From Sphingobacterium athyrii (GTDB lineage: Bacteria > Bacteroidota > Bacteroidia > Sphingobacteriales > Sphingobacteriaceae), in NCBI RefSeq assembly GCF_003071065.1, contig NZ_QCXX01000001.1, positions 926,971 to 990,970 of the forward strand: a stretch of 64,000 nt of DNA, written 5' to 3'. Positions 58,770-64,000 of the stretch are shown here, one piece after another. The notes under the pieces were generated by a model that had not been told where the DNA came from, did not search any database, and saw only the letters and a list, made by a program, of their open reading frames with translations. Position 1 is the stretch's first letter. Every line of letters starts with the position of its first letter. A program made the translations under genes and the position numbers.

Positions 58770-59220
58770 CGAATAATTGGTCTAATCTGCGATCTAAATT
58801 AGAAAATAATTCTAGATTCTTTAAATCAAATTATCGAAGCAGAAAAATTCTGCTGCCCGGAATTTATGATACAATCATGCACCCTGCATAGCACAATTTC
58901 AGCAAGCAGGACCGGCACAAAAATCAGCAACACAAACACCATTAGCACCTAAAATACAGCCACATAATAAACAAACAAGTTACTATACAATTGTATTATC
59001 CAGAGCCATAGTTAGGATAAATCATCGCAATTTCATACATTTGTGTCTTATGGTTAAAACCACTCAATCGGATATAGCATAGTAAACACCTTGTACGTCC
59101 AGTATATCGTGTCCCTTCAACTTCTCTTGGATCATTCTATCCAGGAGTAACACTTTATTATTTTTTATTTACACTGCGCAAAAAACAAAAGTGTTTCCTT
59201 GCGCCAAAATTTGCTATATC
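58770..59220. other. Intergenic region before rsgA
   Basis: About 450 bases with no supported gene. A small hairpin GCAGAAAAATTCTGC (58839-58853), and TTGGATCATTCTATCCAGG near 59127-59145, which can form a small stem, are the only structures noticed. The promoter of the GTPase gene must lie near the right end. Confidence 0.4.
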
Positions 59221-60315
59221 ATGAATAATGAGCATATCGTCAACAGAGACGAATTCAGTTTTAACCTTCATCAATATGGTTGGAATGATAAATTAAATCA
59301 ACTGAAACAAAATTCTCTATTTAAATCGCTCCCACACGGTCGTATTGCGACGGTCCATCGGACCTGCTACGAAGTTATATCCGAAAGCGGACTGCTGCAA
59401 TGTGAACTGACCGGAAATATGCTTTTCGGAAAATCAGCTTATGAGCTTCCCTGCACGGGAGACTGGATCATTTTCCAGCAATTTGAGGAAGATAAGGGTA
59501 TTATTGTAGACATACTCCCGAGGGAGCGTGTATTGGACCGTAAAAAAAACGGCACTATTTCAGATAAACAGGCAATAGCCGCTTACATAGACAAAGCATT
59601 TATCGTACAGAGCCTCGACTCAAATTTTAACATGCGCCGCGCGGAACGTTTTGCCGTCCAGATTTTTGAGGCAAATATCCAGCCGATACTGGTACTCAAC
59701 AAGGCCGACCTGGATTTCGACCACGGACCGATAGCAGAGGCGACAAAGCACTTTCAGCTACAGATGCCTGTTTACCTGACAAGTATACACCAGCCGGAGA
59801 CAATTACGGCTTTACGCAACTGTATCGGAACAGGCGAAACTGTTGTCATGGTAGGCTCATCCGGTGTAGGAAAAAGTTCACTAGTCAATGCCTTATGCGA
59901 AAAACCGGCTGTTCACACTTCCGCGATCAGCGAGTCCACAGGCAAAGGGCGACATACTTCCACACGACGGCAGATGGTTGAGATGACTGATGCCGGGATA
60001 CTGATCGATACCCCCGGAGTCCGTGAATTCGGACTGACCACTGACGGCATCGAAACATTGACCGATACACTGGATATGAAGGACTATGTTGGATTGTGCC
60101 GCTTTAAAGACTGCACGCACCACAATGAACCCGGCTGTGCCGTATTGGAAGCAGTCAAGAATGGTAACCTGGATCAGAAGATTTATCAAAGTTATCTTAA
60201 ACTCGAACGCGAAATCGACCATTTTAGTACGTCATCACATCAGAAGCGGAAAAAGGAAAAGTCTCAATCAAAATTGCTGAATGAATATAAAAAACGGCAA
60301 GGCCTAAGACGTTAA
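59221..60315 (+). CDS. rsgA: Ribosome small-subunit-dependent GTPase A
   Basis: 364 residues from ATG 59221 (a TTG or earlier codon at 59191 is not favoured). The circularly permuted GTPase order is clear: an N-terminal OB-fold, then NKAD (G4), VGSSGVGKSSLVNAL (G1 P-loop) and DTPGVREFGL (G3). A C-terminal zinc finger has the ligands in CRFKDCTHHNEPGC. RsgA releases assembly factors in late 30S maturation. The N-terminal extension before the OB fold is longer than in E. coli, and this copy may be a second, stress-linked paralog; the tail is lysine-rich. Confidence 0.94.
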   Translation: MNNEHIVNRDEFSFNLHQYGWNDKLNQLKQNSLFKSLPHGRIATVHRTCYEVISESGLLQCELTGNMLFGKSAYELPCTGDWIIFQQFEEDKGIIVDILPRERVLDRKKNGTISDKQAIAAYIDKAFIVQSLDSNFNMRRAERFAVQIFEANIQPILVLNKADLDFDHGPIAEATKHFQLQMPVYLTSIHQPETITALRNCIGTGETVVMVGSSGVGKSSLVNALCEKPAVHTSAISESTGKGRHTSTRRQMVEMTDAGILIDTPGVREFGLTTDGIETLTDTLDMKDYVGLCRFKDCTHHNEPGCAVLEAVKNGNLDQKIYQSYLKLEREIDHFSTSSHQKRKKEKSQSKLLNEYKKRQGLRR

Positions 60316-60326
60316 TACCGCGTATA

Positions 60327-60359
60327 AGGTCCGGGTATCCAGCTGTACCCGGATCTTTC
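60327..60359 (+). terminator. Terminator after rsgA
   Basis: AGGTCCGGGTA (60327-60337) pairs with TACCCGGATCT (60346-60356) with one G-U pair, followed by TTCT. It is 11 bp after the stop. Confidence 0.7.
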
Positions 60360-60473
60360 TACCAATAGTTGGCATAAGCTTTGGATAAATCTCAACGCAG
60401 CGATAAATATCTTATTTTTAAAGCAGTTTCATAAAAATCCATGCACCTGCCTCCCGACCAGTATTAATCGGAC

Positions 60474-60506
60474 AAAAAAAACTAGTCTCACGACTAGTTT
60501 TTTTTC
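60474..60506. terminator. Bidirectional terminator AAAAAAACTAGT/ACTAGTTTTTTTT
   Basis: A perfect stem with CTCACG loop, with A7 on the left arm and T8 on the right, so it works in both directions. It stands between rsgA (rightward) and the phosphoesterase/PQQ gene (leftward). Confidence 0.8.
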
Positions 60507-60594
60507 ATGAAGTTCTTTCGATCCCTTCTATTGCAAAAATCAGTCTTTATTAAAGACCAAGCCAGCCGAAAAGCTATACCCGGGAATTATCTGT

Positions 60595-62991
60595 TCAGCT
60601 ATTTGTCATGGTAAAACAATACACATTACCTGCAAAATCCGCAACATAGACCTCATTTCCCTGAATAGTGACTTCAGCCAAAATCGGCGTACCCAGGTTA
60701 ATTTTTTGCACTAAAGTTCCATCCGGATTTAAGACATACAAGTAGCCATCCGAACCTCCAAAAAACAATTTTCCAGCCGCATAGCGAATACTCGACTCAA
60801 CAGTACTCACTTTTTTATGCTGATCCGGACTGGAGTATGCTGAGGTATAGATCAGCGCTTCACCGGTCTGGAAATTCCATTTTTCGGTTAAATTTCCGCG
60901 ATCGAAAGCCTTTATCCCATTGGTCGCTGTTGGCATGATCAGCAAACTTTCGGTCAGGAGCGGCGAAGCCATCACTTTAAAATCGTCTTGGCTCTGTGTC
61001 CTGTTGATTACTGCACCGGTCTTTTGATCCAACTGAAAAAGGTTGTTCAGGCCAGCGACATACAAAGAAGTGGCATCAGCAGTAGCCCCACCCGTTCTAA
61101 ACCGCAAACCATCATCATTTTTCTTCCACAGGAGCTTGCCGGTCCTGCAATCATGAACAAATAAGCTATTCCAGTTCGCTCCGGTAATTAGATAGTCGTT
61201 TGTGATGAGCAGTTCTCCCGGCATACCTTCGCCGCCATTCCAATCCCGATTTTGCCAGATGATTGTGCCATCGTCAACTTTTATTGCTGACAGGTAATTT
61301 CCCGCACCGGTATAATAAATACCATCACGGACGACGCCGGCGCTAACATAGCCCGGAAGCCGTCCGCCACTGAGGTCTTTCTTCCATACAAGTTTACCAT
61401 CTTTTTCATTGATCGCGTAAATTGTCCCTCCCATATCTGTTGCCAGAATCAAACCCTTGCTATAGGCCAATTTCTGCTTTACCGAATTCTGGGTCTGAAA
61501 GGTCCATACAGTCTCACCCGACCGTTTTGACAATGCCTGAATTTTACTTTTACCACCGATGGCATCATCAATACTGGCCACATAAACCCGTTGTCCCTGT
61601 ACCAGTGGAGAACTCTTCCATATATTCGCCCCAATGTTTGATGACCAGGTCAACTGGAGCAGGTCTGTCGAGGCAGGCTCCTTATTCCAATCAAATTTCT
61701 TCAAAGCCTGCGTACCATCTCCATAATTCACTTCCAGCATGATCGTCTGCTTTTGATTGCTATGAGCTGTAGCAGTAATCGTTCCACGCCAGTTCCAGTC
61801 ACTGGTATTATTCAGCCCGACCGATTTCTGCGGGATACCCTGTTGATTTAATAGCGTAGCATATACAGAAATAATACTCTTTTCGGAGTGGTACACACTG
61901 GCACTGATGTCCAGTTTTTGCCCAGTTGCAATCTGTATCTTCCTGCTCTGCGGATAGATCAATGCGATGTGATCCGACAGATAAGGATATGTTGGAGTGA
62001 CCTTGCTTACCCCGTTTTTGTCTACATCAATAACCATGAATTGCGCCACAGAATTATCTATCCCACCTTTATTTGGTGCGTTTGTGGATATAATCGCTAC
62101 TCCATTCCTGCTACCAAAACTGTAGTTGTTGTGCCAGTGACCATACAGATAAGCTTTTAGGTTATACTGTCTTAAATCGATGGAATCGGTTTTCCCTTTC
62201 ATGACAAAATCCTTTCCTACAATCAGGTCATGATTGATAAAAACAAGTGGTTTATCTTTCGCCTTCAGGGCCAAGTCCTTTTTGAGCCAGGCGATTACCT
62301 GATCCTGGTTGTAGCTCGGGGCATAGTCACCACCGGGCATCGGGGTAACGACAAAATGTGCCGGTCCGGCCTCAAATGAATAATACACCGGGCCAAATAA
62401 ATCTTCAAATAGCTTCTCGCCGTATTCACCTTTAACAAGATCGTGGTTTCCTACCGTATAATAAGTCGGTACCCCCATTAGTTCGCTATTGACCTGCCGT
62501 GCATGAAATTGCATACCCGGCTCATAGCAGATATCGCCCGTGTGCATAATCAGCGCAGCCTGCTGTTGCTGCGAAAATTTACGGATATTGTCTATCCATT
62601 CGCCATATAGCGGTGTTTCGGTATCCGTAATCTGGATAAATCGAAGCTTATCCCCTTGCTGTTTTTCGTCCGCGATTACGCCAAAATCATAACGTTCCAA
62701 TTTGGGATCAATCTTTATATAATGGGTTCCGCTCGCTTGATATCCAGCCGGAATGCGTACAAAAAGAAATTTAGCTTTTTCATTCTTTTTTAGGCTGAAG
62801 CTTCCATCGGCGGCAGTCGGTAAAACATCGTATCCATCGGATATGACCACACCCGGCATTCCTTTTTCATTGCGATCCATCTTTTTGTTCTTATCAAGAT
62901 CCAAAAAGACATGTCCCTGATATTGCGCATACATCGCGTTGCTGCACAAAAGCAAGAGTGGAAGTATAATCTTTTGTATCGGTCGTCTCAT
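60595..62991 (-). CDS. Exported metallophosphoesterase fused to a PQQ-like beta-propeller
   Basis: A 798-residue protein with a signal peptide (ending MYAQ). An N-terminal SdrD-B-like domain (GHVFLDLDKNKKMDRNEKG, residues 26-100) is followed by a calcineurin-type phosphoesterase (motifs ITDTETPLYGEW, MHTGDICYE, VGNHDLVKGEYG, FINHDLIVGK, YGHWHNNYS). The C-terminal half is a propeller of PQQ/BamB-like repeats (VYVASIDDAIGGKSKIQALS, GKLVWKKDLSGGRLPG, LYVAGLNNLFQLDQKTGAV). The fusion suggests a cell-surface or periplasmic hydrolase whose propeller docks the substrate or a partner. The substrate is not known. A susD-like gene lies just upstream in the same direction (112 bp), so it may belong to that locus. 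Confidence 0.88.
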   Translation of the reverse strand: MRRPIQKIILPLLLLCSNAMYAQYQGHVFLDLDKNKKMDRNEKGMPGVVISDGYDVLPTAADGSFSLKKNEKAKFLFVRIPAGYQASGTHYIKIDPKLERYDFGVIADEKQQGDKLRFIQITDTETPLYGEWIDNIRKFSQQQQAALIMHTGDICYEPGMQFHARQVNSELMGVPTYYTVGNHDLVKGEYGEKLFEDLFGPVYYSFEAGPAHFVVTPMPGGDYAPSYNQDQVIAWLKKDLALKAKDKPLVFINHDLIVGKDFVMKGKTDSIDLRQYNLKAYLYGHWHNNYSFGSRNGVAIISTNAPNKGGIDNSVAQFMVIDVDKNGVSKVTPTYPYLSDHIALIYPQSRKIQIATGQKLDISASVYHSEKSIISVYATLLNQQGIPQKSVGLNNTSDWNWRGTITATAHSNQKQTIMLEVNYGDGTQALKKFDWNKEPASTDLLQLTWSSNIGANIWKSSPLVQGQRVYVASIDDAIGGKSKIQALSKRSGETVWTFQTQNSVKQKLAYSKGLILATDMGGTIYAINEKDGKLVWKKDLSGGRLPGYVSAGVVRDGIYYTGAGNYLSAIKVDDGTIIWQNRDWNGGEGMPGELLITNDYLITGANWNSLFVHDCRTGKLLWKKNDDGLRFRTGGATADATSLYVAGLNNLFQLDQKTGAVINRTQSQDDFKVMASPLLTESLLIMPTATNGIKAFDRGNLTEKWNFQTGEALIYTSAYSSPDQHKKVSTVESSIRYAAGKLFFGGSDGYLYVLNPDGTLVQKINLGTPILAEVTIQGNEVYVADFAGNVYCFTMTNS

Positions 62992-63102
62992 GTCAAAATA
63001 TTATCTATTCAAAATTCATTAGTTATAATAAAAGGAAAGATAGGATCTTTTCCACCAATTGAATTCACCTATCTTTACCTTTATCAAAAAAACACCACTC
63101 AG

Positions 63103-64000
63103 TTACCAAAAATTTGTCTGCACCAATTTACTGCCATCCAGCACCATTTGGCTATTGGCCACCGGATAGTAGTAATATTTAGGTTTTTCAAATGTCTTCT
63201 TTTTATCTCTTGCCACCGTAAACATAATATGGCCGCTGTTTCCATTTTCAAGATAGATGGTCGTATTGTTACCATTGGCATCCTTTAAATAATAGAGGGA
63301 AATATTCTTCTTTTCCTCTTCTGTCAGGTCTTTGATCGGATCGGTATCTTTTGCAGATTCAAGTATCGCGATATCTATTTTACCATCTCCCGTTACATCC
63401 ATCGGGCCTAATGCCTTCACATACATCCCTTGTTGTTGATTGGCGAGGCGATCGCCCACTTCCCAACGGAAGACATCACGGTATCGCTGACCTTCACAAG
63501 CCAGTTCGACACGTCTTTCCCTGCGGATCTCGAGAATAAGCCCAACATTGCCACCCTTCACATTTGGATAGTAGGTTTGCAATACGGGATCAATATTGGC
63601 ATTAGCTTCGCCCAGCTGCATGGCCGGCATGCCCACACGTGCACGCAACAGATTGATTGATTTGTCAAGATCTGCCTGGCTCGTGAGTATCCCCAGCTCC
63701 GCTTTGGCTTCTGCAAAAATGAGTAAGATTTCGGCATAACGAAACACAAAAGCATCTGTGTAGGCCGATTCCCAAGCGATCATTTCTGTTATTTCAGGAT
63801 AAAACTTGATCTGATTGTAACCACCCAATGTCGGTTTCAGGCGATGTGGAGTTGGAGCATTGATTGGCTGAAATCCGGGTTTCATAAAGGTTTGCTCAAA
63901 GCGCGGATCGCGGTTAACGAATACTTGGTCAATATTCTTTGTTTTATAACCTGCTTGTTCAGTAAAACGTTTTCCATCTTTCATCAGATAACTTTCCATC
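63103..64000 (-). CDS. SusD/RagB-family lipoprotein, C-terminal part (gene enters from the right edge)
   Basis: The last 299 residues or so of a leftward SusD-like protein; its start lies beyond the window. Segments typical of the SusD C-terminal half are FRYAEILLIFAEAKAELG (TPR-like helix), DKSINLLRARVGMPAM, and LEIRRERRVELACEGQRYRDVFRWEVGD. It would pair with a SusC channel encoded further right. The downstream neighbour is the phosphoesterase/propeller gene, 112 bp away in the same direction, which may belong to the same nutrient locus. The substrate is not evident. Confidence 0.9.
   Translation of the reverse strand, partial: MESYLMKDGKRFTEQAGYKTKNIDQVFVNRDPRFEQTFMKPGFQPINAPTPHRLKPTLGGYNQIKFYPEITEMIAWESAYTDAFVFRYAEILLIFAEAKAELGILTSQADLDKSINLLRARVGMPAMQLGEANANIDPVLQTYYPNVKGGNVGLILEIRRERRVELACEGQRYRDVFRWEVGDRLANQQQGMYVKALGPMDVTGDGKIDIAILESAKDTDPIKDLTEEEKKNISLYYLKDANGNNTTIYLENGNSGHIMFTVARDKKKTFEKPKYYYYPVANSQMVLDGSKLVQTNFW

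Noticed and set aside
1..64000. tRNA, rRNA, CRISPR arrays, insertion sequences, phage or toxin-antitoxin genes.
   Set aside because: None could be recognised on either strand; repeats found are operators and hairpins only.

Overview
The window is chromosomal DNA of a Bacteroidota bacterium, most likely Sphingobacterium or a close Sphingobacteriaceae relative. Supporting signs are SusC/SusD pairs, TonB-dependent receptors with carboxypeptidase-regulatory domains, DUF4374/PepSY and DUF4382 lipoproteins, a LytS/LytTR system, the PE-LIG-POL order of DNA ligase D, AT-rich intergenic regions with TAnnTTTG-type -7 boxes, and little Shine-Dalgarno signal. The genus is an inference. I see no rRNA, tRNA, CRISPR array, insertion sequence or phage gene.

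Layout. (1) 1-741 is the 5' end of a leftward susC-like gene, followed by 0.9 kb of non-coding DNA with an 11-bp-phased repeat array and two leftward terminator-like hairpins. (2) 1.6-3.0 kb: a Crp/Fnr regulator and a DJ-1/PfpI stress protein separated by two CRP-type palindromes. (3) 3.2-13.7 kb: a relic gene tail, DNA ligase D, a DUF4382 lipoprotein, a PIG-L deacetylase, a fatty-acid desaturase and small stress-type proteins. (4) 14.0-16.1 kb: a radical-SAM/TIGR03915-type pair of putative DNA repair or modification proteins. (5) 16.7-22.2 kb: AraC regulator, aldo/keto reductase, a small beta-barrel protein, LytS/LytTR two-component system, DUF6268 barrel. (6) 23.2-29.1 kb: a leftward respiratory cluster with two cytochrome bd-superfamily-like membrane subunits, each ending in a cytochrome c domain, two tiny membrane proteins, a cytochrome c lipoprotein, an AraC regulator with a CxCxC sensor segment, and two paralogous Cys-motif membrane proteins. 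(7) 29.2-31.7 kb: a discoidin-domain relic, a zinc dehydrogenase and a divergent AraC regulator. (8) 31.9-44.3 kb: LacI regulator convergent to a polysaccharide utilisation locus (SusC, SusD, esterase, GH109-type glycosidase, NagB, sugar transporter, NagA) for N-acetylated amino sugars. (9) 44.6-47.1 kb: metallophosphoesterase, barrel protein and lipoprotein. (10) 47.3-58.8 kb: ECF sigma factor, short anti-sigma factor and an enlarged XusABC-like iron/siderophore uptake operon, then an outer-membrane barrel protein and a broken anti-sigma gene. (11) 59.2-63.0 kb: RsgA GTPase and a phosphoesterase/PQQ-propeller fusion. (12) 63.1-64.0 kb: the 3' end of a leftward susD-like gene.

How the genes work together. 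Two cell-envelope nutrient systems dominate. The SusCD/GH109/Nag locus would capture a glycan at the surface, release N-acetylhexosamine in the periplasm, import it and convert it to fructose-6-phosphate. The sigma-regulated TonB/DUF4374/PepSY locus would capture ferric siderophores and reduce or release the iron. The cytochrome cluster looks like an alternative terminal oxidase fed by cytochrome c. The best candidates for under-described biology are that oxidase cluster with its Cys-motif proteins and regulator, the radical-SAM DNA repair pair, the phased repeat array upstream of susC, and the paired TCGAC repeats shared by promoters next to two AraC genes.
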